Below are positions 47,001-59,273 of a stretch of 64,000 nt of DNA, in pieces. Below the pieces are notes generated by a model, which had not been told where the DNA came from, did not search any database, and saw nothing but the letters and a program-made list of their open reading frames with translations. The stretch is from Eopsaltria australis (lineage: Eukaryota; Chordata; Aves; Passeriformes; Petroicidae). The stretch covers positions 3,026,001 to 3,090,000 of the forward strand of contig JAVTVJ010000220.1 of assembly GCA_034509425.1 (NCBI GenBank), in the 5' to 3' direction. Within the stretch, counting starts at the first letter, position 1; every line of letters begins with the position of its first letter. The translations under genes were made by a program, and so were the position numbers.

Positions 47001-47640
47001 AGTTTCCAGCAGGAGAATCTGACCTCCATCACCACCCTCCCAACCAGCAGCTTTCCCCTGAGGGTCACTGCTGCCCAGGGGACACAGCAGGGCCCCTCTC
47101 CCATCCCTGCTGTCCCTGTGCTGCCTTTGCTCAGTGGGTGCTGCTGCCTGGCCATCCTCCACTCTCTAATGAACTTCTCTGTGATGCTGAGACTCATTTT
47201 CAAGATCCATCACATCTCCATGGCTGGTTTCTCCTGCTGTCTCCAGCAAGACTCCACAGGCTCCTCCCCAAATCCCCCACTTTCTGCCTAATCAATCATT
47301 CTTCCATTATAGCAAAATATGATCCTCTTGCTTGGCTTCCAGCTCTGCTTCCCCTCTGCAGATGTGGGGGTGCAGCCTGAGCTGTGCTTTCTTTATTTCT
47401 TAGTTTTGCATGAGAGCCCATAATCCACCCAGAAGTAGTTTGTAATAATTCTGCATGGGAGAGGCCACCCATAATAAATTGTGTTGTGTTAACTTCCCTG
47501 GGTGCTCCTGTGCTGGCAGCCAGGCAGGGGGAAGGACAGAGCCATCCTCCAGGTGTATTTATTTCCCCAGCCTGGACAGCTCGTAATCGCAGACAAACTG
47601 TTTGTCCTTGACTCCTGTCTCAGCAAAGGAAGACTGAACT
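47001..47640. other. non-coding, no feature seen
   Basis: No gene or repeat family recognised. Confidence 0.5.
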
Positions 47641-47900
47641 TCCCTCAACACGATCCATATCACATCAGATTTGATATATTTCATAACAGCCTTTTATTCT
47701 CCTGTCTTTGTTCATTTATTTATCAATCTGACACTTTGCTAGATACGTGGCTGTCTTTCTTTTTATTCACCTGTCATTATCTCCTGCTCACACGTTATAA
47801 CACTCAACTTTTTTATGTATATTAAACATAAAAAGGCTCTTGGCCTGTGCCTTTTCACTGTGGATTTTCTCTGTTGCACTTAAATAGCAATAGAACGGAT
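47641..47900. promoter_or_regulatory. candidate non-coding regulatory block
   Basis: Repeat-free AT-rich block with TTCATTTATTTATCAATC, CACCTGTCATTATC and TATATTAAACATAAAAAGG cores and sharp edges to GC-balanced DNA. Composition-based call. Confidence 0.35.
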
Positions 47901-48400
47901 GCTTTGCAAATCCTTTCTGACTTTTAGTGATACAAATCGTCGCTGCTCAGAGCTTCCAGCCTGCCCTGGAGCACTGAAAACCCCAGTGCCACACGTGTCT
48001 GTAGAGCCCAAGCCACACCTGTGATGCTCTCCAGGCGTTTGGGACCAGGTCTGTGGAGAGGGAGCTCAGGAGGAGAGGAGCACCATAAACACCCAGGCAC
48101 CGTAAATAAACATTTAGCAGCTTTCCATGATCTAATCCTCTGTGTTAACCTGTGGTAAATCCCAGCGGAGGGAGTCTGAGGGGTTTTCCCCACCCCAAAT
48201 CTCAGGAGTTCAGAGGCAGCAAAGGCTCTGCCGTGCCTGGCGTGGCTCGCTGGGTCTCAGGTGCAGAGCTCAGCTTAATCCTTCAGAAGGAAAGTTGGCT
48301 CACAACTTACAGCCAAATAAAATCATCCCCTGCTTTTCCTCGAGCATTTCACAAAAGCAGTTAGATTGCTCCATCCTGAATTTTTACTACCATCAGAGAA
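47901..48400. other. non-coding, no feature seen
   Basis: No gene or repeat family recognised. Confidence 0.5.
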
Positions 48401-48820
48401 ACAACTAAAAATATTTAACTTGTTTGTTAAAATATTTAACGTGGTTTTGACAGTTCACCAGCTGTTTAAAAGTAGCTGAAAAGGATGGCAAAGGCTGTTG
48501 CTGAGTTTAATAAATATGTGTGTGTGTAATGTTTGTTATCTGAGAAGTACATTTAGATGTCTGCTTAGGTTAGTATCACATATGCTAGAACACATGTTCC
48601 TTTTCTGGTACACGTCTATAATTGTGCCCATTTATCTTATTGCAGTTTAAAGTACCAACAGGATAAATAAAGGCACTGTCTATTCTACTTTGAGAAAGAG
48701 AGAGACCAGGCTATTTAAGTCAGTGAGAAAATATAAAACACTGCAGATAAAAACTTTCAAGGGTGGGGAAAATTACTTTTTAAAATAGCACAATCAAGGA
48801 CATCTTTGCTGTGGAAAGAT
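48401..48820. promoter_or_regulatory. candidate AT-rich non-coding block
   Basis: Contains an imperfect duplication of AAAATATTTAAC (48,408-48,419 and 48,429-48,440), a short TGTGTGTGTG run near 48,518 and many AT cores. Enhancer-like only in part, because simple-sequence patches are present. Confidence 0.28.
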
Positions 48821-51080
48821 TTTAGTCAGAAGGAAGCAATTCAAAAGCTTCTACAAAATGGATGTAGAGAACAGTGGCAGAAGCAGGGAGAGATTCTGCC
48901 TGTGTCCTTTCTTACGGTAATCTCTAGGCATTAATTTTCCATGTCTATTAAAATAAAATGCATTTGCAGATTTACTTTCCCATGGCACAGGAACCAAACA
49001 CGAGTAAGGGATGCTGGTGTTGCAGGTGAGGGTGAGGAAGGGGTGGAGGAAGCACAGGCAGGGCTCAGCCTGCAGCAGGGCATTAACCACACTTGACCAA
49101 CCCAGCAGGATAATTCCTTCAAGCCAGAGCACAAGGGACTTCCCCACATCAATGCCAGCTGAGGATCCTCTGGGACACCCACACAGATCAGGGCTGGGGA
49201 CCCACCCACACGTAAACTCACTCAGGGTCAGGGAAAACCCACCAGAACCTGGCCTTTCTCCACATTTGTGTGGCCTTTGTCAAACAGGAGGATTTGCTGG
49301 ACCAAGTCCTTAAGCATCCTGAGGACAAATAGAATGAGGATGCAGGTTTGGATCTTTCCAAGTAAATGTCCTTTGAGATACACCTACCCCAGACTGAACT
49401 CTCACACCTGGCTCCTCTCACCACTCACGTGTTAGTCCAGAGGTGGAAGCAAACAGCCAGCTCCCACTAAAGCCAGAAATGACTGCCCCAACCCTTGACA
49501 CCCAGCCATGATGTGCAGAGAGAGGAAATAAAACAGCTCAGGAATTCAGCACTTTGTGGCTTGGATTTGTGAAAGCAATGATAAATTTAAAAGGATTTAG
49601 GAAAACTCTAATTGCAGGAATCAGTCTTGAGAGACAGAGCGGGACTCACAGACTTCTTTGATGTTCAATTCATAAAAGTCCTCAAATTACAGAAGGAGAA
49701 TCACTTTGCAGCTTGGAACAGACTGACAGTCCAGAAATACACTGAAAACCAGTCACTGAGCTCCAGTGAGCCGCAAAGACAAACTGCCAGGGGCAAAATG
49801 AACATTAAAACCAAGATCACCAGACATGCATAAAATGTGTTTTGAAGGAGAAGCCAAAGAGTTTGATCGTGTTTGTGACTGGACACCAGAGCTCACCAGC
49901 CATCCTGGTGGCACTGGATTTTCCAGGGGTGATTTTTCTTTTGAGCCTCCTGATCTTGCAGATAAGGCTGATAGAGGGAGTCTTGGTGGGACAACTGAGG
50001 CTACTGAGACTCCCCAGTTCTGGTGTAAACTGTTTGAAATGAAACAGAAATGCCAGTGAAGGGCATTAAGGTGCTGATTTATCAACCTGAGGTGGACTGT
50101 GATGGTTGTTTTTAAGCATCTCACCTAACCCAAATTTAGGAGAGCAAAAGAGATGAAACGGCCAATGAAGATCCAGAAGCTGGATCTGCTTAAGAATTGT
50201 AACATCTCCATAATCCTTTCTTACCTAAACAGATCAAAAACAGATCAAGTGTAACATGAAGGTTATTTTCACCACACACAGAGGCAGCATCAGTCAATTC
50301 AAGAGCCATTCTGGAGCACTCCATGTGCTCTGAGAGCATCAAAGCCATTTTATGTGGAATAAAACATGATCCTGCAGGAGCCTCTTGCAGCCTGAGTTTT
50401 GCACCAAACCCAGATGACAATTCAAACATCACTGGGAAAAGTCATCCCTAGTTGGCGTTTGAATTCCTGGGTGTAGCAGGAGCTGGAAGCCTGAGGAATG
50501 CTCCTGAATCACCCGTGTGCTATGGATCATCACAAATGCACCAGCATTGCTGGAAGCCTTGCGAATGACAAGAGGCTCAAATGAGGACTCTATCCTGCAA
50601 AACAGAGAGTGGTGCCAGGACCACAGCTATTTAGCTGCCTTGCCAGAACAAACCACCTTGTGAGAGCAAGCCCTTGGCTGCCAAGAGGAGAGCAGCTCCT
50701 GGAGATGCAGGGATGGGGGAGAGGCGGCTGCGCCGAGAGCGCTGCTGGAGCCGTCAGCTCCTTCCAAAACGAACAGGCCATGCTAAAAAGAGAGATGGGC
50801 TTATCAAGCACATTATTTTTAGGAGAAAGAGAAACGCTTCCAGTGCCTCCAGCTGTCTCCAAGGCTTTGGGGTGATGCAGCAAGGCCAGGGTTTGCTCTG
50901 TGGGTCTGCAGGTGGCTGCTGGGGGTGGCACGAGCAGCCTGCGGGGAGCAGAGGGGAAGGAGGAGGGAGCAGGGGAGGTGGGAAGGAGAAGGAAATTGTG
51001 CCATGTCCTCTTCTGCCAAAAAAATGAAAAGAAAACTATAAACCCCCTGTTTTCAGAATATAAAAAGGTTGTGAAAATAG
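48821..51080. other. non-coding, no feature seen
   Basis: About 2.3 kb of mixed DNA with overlapping chance frames (up to 169 codons near 50.6-51.1 kb) on both strands. No gene or transposon recognised. Confidence 0.55.
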
Positions 51081-52110
51081 GACTCCAAGGGCCCTGCAAA
51101 TGATTATGCTAATTAGATCCAGGGCTATTCAATAGCTCTGAAGTGATGCTCAGGAATTTTGAACTACAGTTTTTAGTGTGATTACAGATCATATTAAAAT
51201 TCTATTAGTCTTCACCTAAGTTGCAAACAAGTAAGATGGAATAAGGGGTCCATACGTTCTTGAACCCAAATACTTTTAATGTAGCAGATACTTTAGAGAG
51301 AAAATACCCCCTTTTTTGAAATTAAAAAAAGCTTTATTTATGTAATTACACAGAGGGAAACTACAAACTGGAATTTTCAAAGATTACTGATTTTTCCACA
51401 TGGGCTCAAGTTTTGAATGTTGTTATAAAGCAGTATTTGTAATTGTTTTAGCCTTACTACATAGTATAATTGAGACACTCAGTAGAGAAAACTTGGTAGC
51501 AAAATCTCTTTTTGTTTCTGCCTAGCAAATGATAAATTGTTAATGAGCACCTGTTACAATGTTAATGAAAGTGAGATCTGTATGTAAATAAAGAAAATTT
51601 AATAACTTAACAAGGTGGATTAAAATTCCCAACCTGCTCCTTGCTAATCTAATGCCAAACACCAAATAGTTGCTATCTAAGCAGGAAACTAGTTAATGTA
51701 TTCACCTCCGTGTACTTTTCAAACTATAATTAATATTTTAAAAATTTATAAAACCGAAATCATAGGTTTGATTGTAACAAACAAAATATCTGCCTTTAAT
51801 CTACTACAAAAGGTTGGCACAAATCCCCTTAAACGATACTAAAATGTAAACCACAAGGCAGCACTGAGGAATTGATTATGTTTAACTTCTTTTGCATTTG
51901 TCCTAATCACATTCCTTATAATTGTATTTAAAATTACTCCAAAACAGTTGATTGGTAATTCTGTAGCACAGGAGAAATATGGAATGAGAACACTGTTTCC
52001 TTGGAAGGAAAAAAAAATGTCTTGTTATAAATAACTTTCAAGGTATGTCCTCTGGACATTGGGTGAATATTAACACTTGACAAATGGACATTTGTTGGTT
52101 TAAACTAAAG
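51081..52110. promoter_or_regulatory. long AT-rich candidate conserved region
   Basis: About 1 kb of strongly AT-rich, repeat-poor DNA with frequent TAAT/ATTA cores (ATTATGCTAATTAG, GTTAATGAAAG, CTATAATTAATATT, TTAATCTACTAC, AATTGATTATG). It has sharp boundaries and no frame above 60 codons. This is the longest such block and is typical of non-coding DNA near developmental regulators. Constraint is inferred, not shown. Confidence 0.42.
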
Positions 52111-52374
52111 TGAAAGTTATTGAAAGGGAAGAAGTGAGGCTCTTACTTCTTGGAGAAGGAGCTCGCTTTCAGGTGGTTTTGCTCTCTGCAAAACCCACAC
52201 AGGGTTTTACAACACTTCCCTTCTCCCCCTTCCCTCCTGATTTACACCCCACCAAGCCCATCCCACCCCACCCCAATGATTTGAGGGGCAGCCCTGGAGG
52301 GCTGGGGCTGCTGGTGGAGCCCCACTTGAACCCCAGCCCTGCAGGTGTCACTTCAGCAGGAGACCTGCACTGGC
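52111..52374. other. non-coding lead-in to CR1 fragment
   Basis: C-rich sequence (CCCACCCCACCCC near 52,261) upstream of the CR1 match. I cannot tell whether any of it belongs to the LINE. Confidence 0.4.
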
Positions 52375-52530
52375 AGGGGCTTCTGGAGGTGCTTGACCCA
52401 ATCTCCTGCCCCAAGCAAGGTCAGCTTCAAACCTAGACCAGGTTTCTCCAAATCCCAAGGGTGGAGAGTCCACAACCTCTCTGGGATGCTGTGTCAGGGC
52501 TGCACCATTCTCGTGGGGAAATGTTGGAGT
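52375..52530 (+). mobile_element. CR1 LINE fragment
   Basis: TTCTGGAGGTGCTTGACCCA, CTCCTGCCCCAAGCAAGGTC, GACCAGGTTTCTCC and GTGGAGAGTCCACAACCTCT followed by CTGGGATGCTGTG align in order with the CR1 3-prime region consensus (...ccaatctcctgctcaagcagggtc..., ggatggagactccacaacctctctgggcaacctgtgcca...). The most convincing word is CCACAACCTCTCTGGG. The match ends near TGCACCATTCTCGTGGGG, so the 3-prime terminus with its short tandem ends is missing. Sense orientation. This is the best taxonomic marker in the window. Confidence 0.85.
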
Positions 52531-53080
52531 TTGGGGGCTTTCTCCTTAAAACCAGATGGAATTTCCCATCACAAGGCACCCCCTGCCCTCCTACTGAGCA
52601 CTCCAGTAGCTACAGCAGAGAGATGGAGGGAGGGAGGGAAGAGGCATCTTCTCCTTCCATTCCACCATGGCCACACACCCAGTTTGTCCATAAAACCAGT
52701 TGATACCTGTGTCCTTCCTACCAATAATACATTTGCTCTCCTTGGCTCCAGTGCTTTCTCCCTGTTCCTCAAACACAGAGAACAAGGGATTTTGCCAATG
52801 GAAGCCCACAATCAACCCATGGCACAAAAGCTGAACAGATATGGAGGAATGACACCTGCATCTGCCTGGGCTCTCATCCCCTGGACCTTCTCCTGAATTT
52901 GGAGACCTAGACATGAACATGGGTGCTACCAGTGCATGACCACTTGTGGTGGGCCTGCTCAGCATCGTCCCACATCAAAGCAAACACTGCCCTTGTCCAC
53001 AGGGAAGTGAGCCCCAGAGGAGATTCCACAAATAACTATTTCTAAAAAAAATTTTGGAGAATATACATGCATGCTCTGTC
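52531..53080. other. non-coding, no feature seen
   Basis: No further CR1 could be aligned. No gene recognised. Confidence 0.5.
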
Positions 53081-53260
53081 CTTTAATTGGGAAGCACTTC
53101 ACGGGTCTGCACTTAATCAAGATGGATACCTCATTAGGACATCTCCCAGGGAACCAGTTTAGCCTAACAACAGCAAATCGCAACGCTGCTGCTTAATTGG
53201 GACAATTTTTGCAAAGTCTCCTCTTAATGGAGACATATTGGGCCAGTGCCAGGAGTTAAG
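53081..53260. repeat. reiterated TTAATTGGGACA-like motif array
   Basis: CTTTAATTGGGAAG (53,081), CTTAATCAAGATGG (53,112), TCATTAGGACAT (53,131), GCTTAATTGGGACAA (53,191), TCTTAATGGAGACAT (53,222) and a weaker GTTAAGTGGTG (53,255) are degenerate copies of one word in the same orientation over about 180 bp. Reiterated subterminal motifs of this kind occur in old DNA transposons, which is my preferred explanation. A cluster of binding sites is the alternative. Confidence 0.5.
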
Positions 53261-56200
53261 TGGTGTTAAATGAAATAGGTGCAAAACTCCAACTTCCTGT
53301 CTTTTTATATAAAGATTGTCAGCTAAGAATGTAAGTAAATAAAGGCTAAATATTTAGGAGTAGAACCTTGGAGTTTCTTGGTTTTTTGGTTGCATGGAGT
53401 ACTGTAAAAAACTGTGAGCTTCTTGGGTCTGTACTGAACCCTGCCTTCATTTCTAGCCTCGATGGGCTGAAGTGTTTCTCCTGTTGTGTTTGGACAGCAC
53501 AAAGCACCTCTGGCTCTGGATCTCTGGTGGAGCATCCTGGCTTTGCCTACCATGAGCAAGACAAATTGTCACCCTCTAGTTCAGCTTTTGTGTAAAGGCA
53601 TCTGTAAAACCAAGGAGGAGGCAATGCCTTAACCCCAAAACCCTGTAAACAGAAGCCAAAGTTCCCAGTGGAGCATCCCAAACGTGCAGTCACATGTATT
53701 TCTCTGTTCCTGCCATTCAAGGACCTTTGTACCCTGTCTTTGGGCCAGAAATATAAAATTTCCACCTAAATGACACAGAGATGGTACGGAATTATACATT
53801 CATGCCCAAGGTGGGAAACCTGCCCTCACTTTCATGAAGCCAGGTCTCTCCCAGTGAAAGAATGTTGCACAATTTGCCTTGAACAGGGCAAGTGCACCCC
53901 ACCATGGTGTGGTGGGAAGGCTGGTCAGGTGGGTGAGGCCCTTGCTGGACACTCTGGGCATCCCTGGTTTTGGCCAGAGCCATGGCAGAGGGTTCAATAT
54001 CTCTGCTTCCTTGCCCGTGCTTTATTCCTGGGACCTGCTCCCACAAGGGTCAGAGTCCTCCTTCTCTCAGGTTCCCTCCCTACACACAGAGAGCTGAAAT
54101 CTTGTCCTCTTCCCCATTTTTCTTTGGAAAAGCAGCTGCTGGGGCAGCACAGTGCTGTTCAGCACAGGGTTAGCTTCTGGGCAAGGCTGCTGACAAATAA
54201 AGTAATCAAACTAATGGCAGGCACTTTCCCAAAATCACTCAGGGCAGTAGCAGCCACCAGCACGCTGGGAACAGCTACCCAGAGCATCTTCCAGAACATA
54301 AAAAACAAGCTCCCTTCAAAATACCTCTCCCTCGATGTCTTAGATCCCCTTAGATATTTCTGAGTGCTAACATTAACTGATGAACCAGCCTGAGAGGCAT
54401 CAAAGCAGGTTTTTTTCCTCCCTTCGTCATTAAGAGAAGCTGTTTTACAAGTAGCTGAGCAATTTGAAGGATATGAAAGGTGTGCAAAAATTGTCTCTTT
54501 AAGACATTGACTCAGTAACCTGTAAAAGATGTTAGTTAAATACATTTCCTCGGGACTCCTACAGTCTTTGACTGAAAGTGTTTTGTACATAAACAAACAA
54601 CAACGCCCCTTCCATCCATTAAAACCCACCAGGCACTTTAATACATCACAGCGTAACCATTTAGCTCAGTCATTTTTCATTGTTTGACCTCACTTTTAAT
54701 TAGAGACTAAATTATTAATGCCATTTGATAGGAGACAAACTACTTGGGAGTGCTGCTGTTCTCTAGGCCAGCTCTCAGGAACTACACACTCAGATTTTGT
54801 ACGTTTCAAATAAAACATAAGTGGCCAGAAGAAAAACAATTTACATTTACAGCTCCTACAAACCCAGCATCCATCAAGAGTTTGGTGCTTAAAAAAAACC
54901 CCTCATGTGGTGTTATCAGTAGACTTTTAAAAATCAGCAAGAAAATATAAAGTTCCCCCAGAGAGAAACTCCCTGGAGATTCTCCAAGAAGTTCACGAGC
55001 TCTGGAAAAGTAGTTGCCAGATCCTGTAATCAAAACGCCCAGGATTGTTTAAAGAAGTTAGCAGCGTATTTTTTCCTGCACAGCTTTGATGTAGAGGTTC
55101 CTAAGGAGGGAAGATGAGCCCACAGAAACAGGAAAGCTGGAGGTGATTTAGAGCCAGCGAGTGAGAGGGCAGGGCTGCAGCAGAGCCCCAGTGTCTGAGC
55201 CAGCTTAGCTGACACCAGCAGGTCCTGAATTGTTCCCAAGTGAGCCAGGGGGTTTGATCCCTTGGAAGCACTGGCCTGGGTTCCCCCCTCCTGGCACTTT
55301 CTGTCTGAGGGAACAGAGCTCTGTGAAAGCAGTTTCTCTAACAGCAGGGCAAACACCACGTCCTGCTCACGGAGAGGAAGACTTGTGAGGTCCTCCCCCA
55401 GGAAAATAAACACCAGACTTGCAGTCGTTGTGGTGAAGGAGACAACAAATCTGGGATCCTTGGGAGAGCTGTAGGGACTGGATTTGGCCTCCCTTCCTAA
55501 CAAAGAGCCTGAAGCCTTTCCCTCCTATTAAAGCCAAGCCTGGGTGACTCCCCTATAAAACACTTGGCACTGCTGGGCTGGATAAAGAGCATCAGTCCCC
55601 ACCTGTGGGTGTCAAACTCACCCCAGGGGTGGGTTTAGCCATTATCTCTTTTATTTGGGAGTTTTTAGCATTTTCCAGGACTGAATCATCTTCACCCCCA
55701 GGTGACAGTGAATGTACCAGGGCTGGGGACCTCACAGAGCAGCCACCCACCCCAGTAGTGGCAGGAGATCCACACCTGCCCTTTTCAGGGCATTGAGGAG
55801 CTGACAGCAAGGGCTGCCTGGAGCTGGCGAGGGGGTCACACCACAATAAGGTGTTAGAAAAACCATACCAAAACCTTTCAAAAACTGCAACTGTGGATGC
55901 TAGATAAGGAACTGGGGACACATTGAGGGAACGATTTCTCCAGCAAGGTTCGTCGTCAGCAAGATCCCTTGCTGTGTTAGACAACTGTTCAGCTGTTTCC
56001 TGCACGACTGTGGTGTTATCAAACAAGGATGTGAGTTTGCTGTGCTGCTGCTAACAGCAGAGCCATCAGCCCTTCCCACACCCAGCTCCTTTGTCACCTC
56101 CAGGTGCTCTGACTCAGCCCCAAAACCCTCCTGGTTTTATTTTGTTGCAGGTGGGTGGCAGGAGCCCTGCACCCTCATCCAAGGAGGGCGTGGGGCTCTC

Positions 56201-56700
56201 CTCAGCTGTTACACAGCGTTCGCTGTCTGTACCAAAGGCACAAAGTAACAATAATGTTTCTGCTAATGTGATGAAACAGAAAACACGATCTTCACGTTGC
56301 TCGTTAAAAACAGAGCAAGAAATCAGTTTTTCAGTTGGACTGGCCTTTTTGCAAAGGATGCTGCCTGCCAAGCCCATTTGTTTGGACTCAGCTTTTCCCC
56401 AGCAGAAATTTGAAGTGTCTTGTGTCCTGTTGTTCCACTTAAGCCATAAGCTTTCAAGTTCTTTGCCATCCAAACTCAGGCTACAAAAATTCACTAAGCT
56501 AGATTTTAGCCTGCAATGCAATTGCCATCAAGTCACAATGTGGCTTTATTTCTTAGACATGTGTCTTTTTCTGTTTTAGTAGGTTTCAAGCAGCTCTTTG
56601 CACCTACTCCTAAGACACAGAAAAATTGCTGTTTCTTCTCCCCCCCACCCTAAAAATGACATAATCTCCCCTGTATGCTTTTAGTGTAAAATATCCAAGT
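53261..56700. other. non-coding, no gene seen
   Basis: About 3.4 kb of mixed DNA. AT-rich patches at 53.28-53.36 and 54.40-54.74 kb, the latter with TTTTAATTAGAGACTAAATTATTAATG, could be weak regulatory blocks. Frames up to 197 codons (53,770-54,363) lack domains. No transposon family recognised. Confidence 0.5.
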
Positions 56701-57230
56701 GCATATGAGGACTAATGGCCCTAAAGGAGCTGGCTAGATCTACTCACTCAATAATCCATGCCTTCAAAAGGCCTGATTTCACAGTTACAGAGACACCCCT
56801 GAGCAGTTTTGCTGTGAGAGCGAGCACTCGTAGCATCTCCTCTCCTCTCGCTATGCTTCAGCAGCTCCCTCTAATGTCAGTGGGGACCCCCGTGTACAGC
56901 TCCAAGAAAATTAGACAGCATCAGACCACATCCTGCCCTCACAGGCACATCCACAGCTTCCAGTGGAGGTAATGAGACCATCACGGCATCCCAAGGGATG
57001 GGAGCTGGTCGGGAGGACGAGGATGCTCCTGGTACCCGGCACGTCCATCTCACCCTGAGCTCCATCTGCGGACAGGGCGATGCACCCGTGCAAGATGCTG
57101 CTGCATGGGAGGGACCCCAGGGATGGAAGCCCCTTCCTCCTCACCAGCTCTGGTGCTAATGCCAGGAGGGAGAGCTGTAGGACAGAGGCTGGGAGCACAC
57201 AGCATCCAGAGTCCTTGAACGAACCCCCCC
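56701..57230. other. non-coding, no feature seen
   Basis: No gene or repeat family recognised. A few CpGs appear from 56.8 to 57.1 kb. Confidence 0.5.
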
Positions 57231-57490
57231 GTTCACATTCGTTTCTAATCTGCCGATGCCCTACGTCCAGTAGTCAGTATTTTAAATTGTTATTAAATGT
57301 CTTTGGGGGGATTATAATTTGTATGCCTGATTATACAACGGATATACCTATCTATCTCGTGGTATCACAAATAGCCATACCATAATGATGATTGAAATAT
57401 ATAATCCCCCCAAAGATGGTCAGAACAATTTAAACTTCCCTCTGCTTAATTAAGAGAGTTAGGGGATTAGGTACATGAATTAAATGGAGG
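57231..57490. promoter_or_regulatory. candidate conserved block around an inverted repeat
   Basis: AT-rich, repeat-free sequence with retained CpGs (CATTCG, TGCCGATG, CTACGTCC, CAACGGATA, CTCGTGG) and TAATGATGATTG, GCTTAATTAAGAG and GAATTAAATGG cores, enclosing the 17 bp inverted repeat at 57,300-57,416. CpG retention in AT-rich DNA suggests constraint. Confidence 0.47.
57300..57416. repeat. 17 bp perfect inverted repeat, 83 bp spacer
   Basis: TCTTTGGGGGGATTATA (57,300-57,316) is the exact reverse complement of TATAATCCCCCCAAAGA (57,400-57,416). It could be the termini of a 117 bp miniature transposon, although no target duplication is evident, or a paired binding site within a conserved element. 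Confidence 0.93.
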
Positions 57491-59055
57491 GGAAGGTTTG
57501 GTTTATGTTTTTAAAACCCAGTGGAGTCACAGGGAACTGGTGAGGGAGAAGTTGAACTGCCTTGTCCATCCTTCTACTGTCTTGTCTCAGGCAGACCTGC
57601 CTTTCTGCCTGCCTGCCTGGCACTGGGAGTTTTTCTCCTTTGATGAGAATAGGAGAACTCTTCTCCTCCATTTTTTAACCTTCCAACATCTCCAGTGGCT
57701 CCTCAGCATCTCCTAGGGAAAACACCTCAGCATGCAGCCTGATTCCATCGCAGTTCACATCCCTGTGACCACAGAGTGCTTGTGGTTTGCATTGCTGAGA
57801 TACTCAGAGCTCTACCTGGCCGTGCCAACCCACTGTGTCCTGCTACCTCCAGCCCCTCTCTCTAGCACAGAGTGACAACAGCTCCATCACCTCTGGGTGA
57901 CCTTGGCAGATGGGCTTTCTTTGGGTGAGCTCCAAAGCGCTGTGCACAGAGGAGAACACTTCAGAAGAGGTTTAAAAAAACAAGCCCACCTCTCCCAGGT
58001 TTCTCTTCCTTCAGCAGATCTCGGAGTTGCCAATACTCTGCCAAGCAGAGGTGATCTGTTTGTCTTCTTCGTGCTGACAATAAATCCAATCACACCTTGG
58101 ATGGGTAAATAGAATCAATTGAGTCCCTGCAGCACCGTCCTCCCCTCGGCTGGGCACCAGCCCCCCTCTCCCTCATCAGCCATGCTAACAGGGAAAACCA
58201 GGCAGATTTCACTCCCCACATTTACCTGCTGATTACAGAGCCATCTTTGTCATTAGGGGTAAATTAATCAAGAGAGGTGAATGTTTTCGACAAGCTGCAC
58301 TGTTTACTTCAAAAAAGCAGAAACAAAATTAGTGCGATACAGGGAGAGCCAGACACTTGCTGGGCAGAGCAAAGGAGCCCAATCCATCAGAGAGCAAAAC
58401 CACTGACTTGTTATTGCTGACTCCCAGCACAGCTTGGGGACAGGGATCCCTGAGCAGGCAGAGAGCTCCGTGGGGTGCCAGGGAAGGACTCCCTGCACTC
58501 CTTCCCCTGGTCCCTGCTGCCAAAACCCCCACCTAGGAAAACCAGGACTGTACACAAGTACCAGGGCAGCTTTGACACCCTGATGCTCACCTCTCTCCAC
58601 TGACAGATGTCAGGCTGGGATGTTCCCAGCTCCTTTGCACACTTCAGTCACCCCTAGGAAGGGCCCTTCACTCCAGTCCTAGCCAAACCTTTCAGCCTGG
58701 GAAAAAGACCCAGAGACTTTTGCAGCCATCCATAACTCTCTGGATGGGCCTGACCAGATGCAGCTGAACCATTGTCTAGTTAAGAGGAAAAGATCAACCC
58801 GGATTTAAGAGGCAGCGAGGCCTCCATAACTCTTCCTTGGAGCACAGCCTGGCTGAATTTATGCTCTGCAGCGTGGCAGCAGGAAACAGATATAACTCGC
58901 AGTGATGGTGCTGCTCCTTCTGAGAGGGAGGCTCGAACCCCAGCCCTTTGCAGGAAAGTTTTGGGGCCACATCTGAACTTCAGGCAGGGTGTCCCAAGGT
59001 GTTGCACGTGGCTCCTGGTTCAGATCTGCAAGGGCCCGTAGCGAGGAAGATCATT
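57491..59055. other. non-coding, no feature seen
   Basis: About 1.6 kb of GC-balanced DNA with overlapping chance frames. GGTTCGAGCC on the minus strand near 58,932-58,941 resembles a tRNA B box, but no tRNA fold surrounds it. Confidence 0.5.
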
Positions 59056-59090
59056 TCCCCCCCCCCCCCTTTCTTCTTCTTTTTCTTTTT
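59056..59090. repeat. polypyrimidine tract
   Basis: A C-run of about 13 bases followed by TTTCTTCTTC-type sequence. Simple repeat of about 35 bp. Confidence 0.93.
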
Positions 59091-59099
59091 GTCTTTGAA

Positions 59100-59260
59100 A
59101 TCTTGTCAGTATATCAACACACTTGATAAGGGCAGTGTTGTAGTTACACTTCTTTAATTAAGTGAATAATTAAAAAGAAGTTGATCATCAATTAGTTAAT
59201 TAAATAATTAATCCATTTTACTTTCATACCCTTTTTTGTTAATCACTGTGGCTTCGGTAA
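59100..59260. promoter_or_regulatory. TAAT-dense block with imperfect dyad
   Basis: ACTTCTTTAATTA (59,148-59,160) faces TAATTAAAAAGAAGT (59,168-59,182) as an imperfect dyad, followed by TCATCAATTAGTTAATTAAATAATTAATCC. At least six TAAT cores fall in about 70 bp, just upstream of an X-box and a CpG island. A promoter-proximal homeodomain element is plausible. Confidence 0.42.
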
Positions 59261-59273
59261 TGAGCCTCCTATG

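Noticed and set aside
53770..54363. 197-codon open frame on the plus strand
   Set aside because: No similarity recognised, and competing frames lie on the other strand.
58930..58942. second tRNA B-box-like word on the minus strand
   Set aside because: Isolated word with no tRNA fold or SINE body around it.
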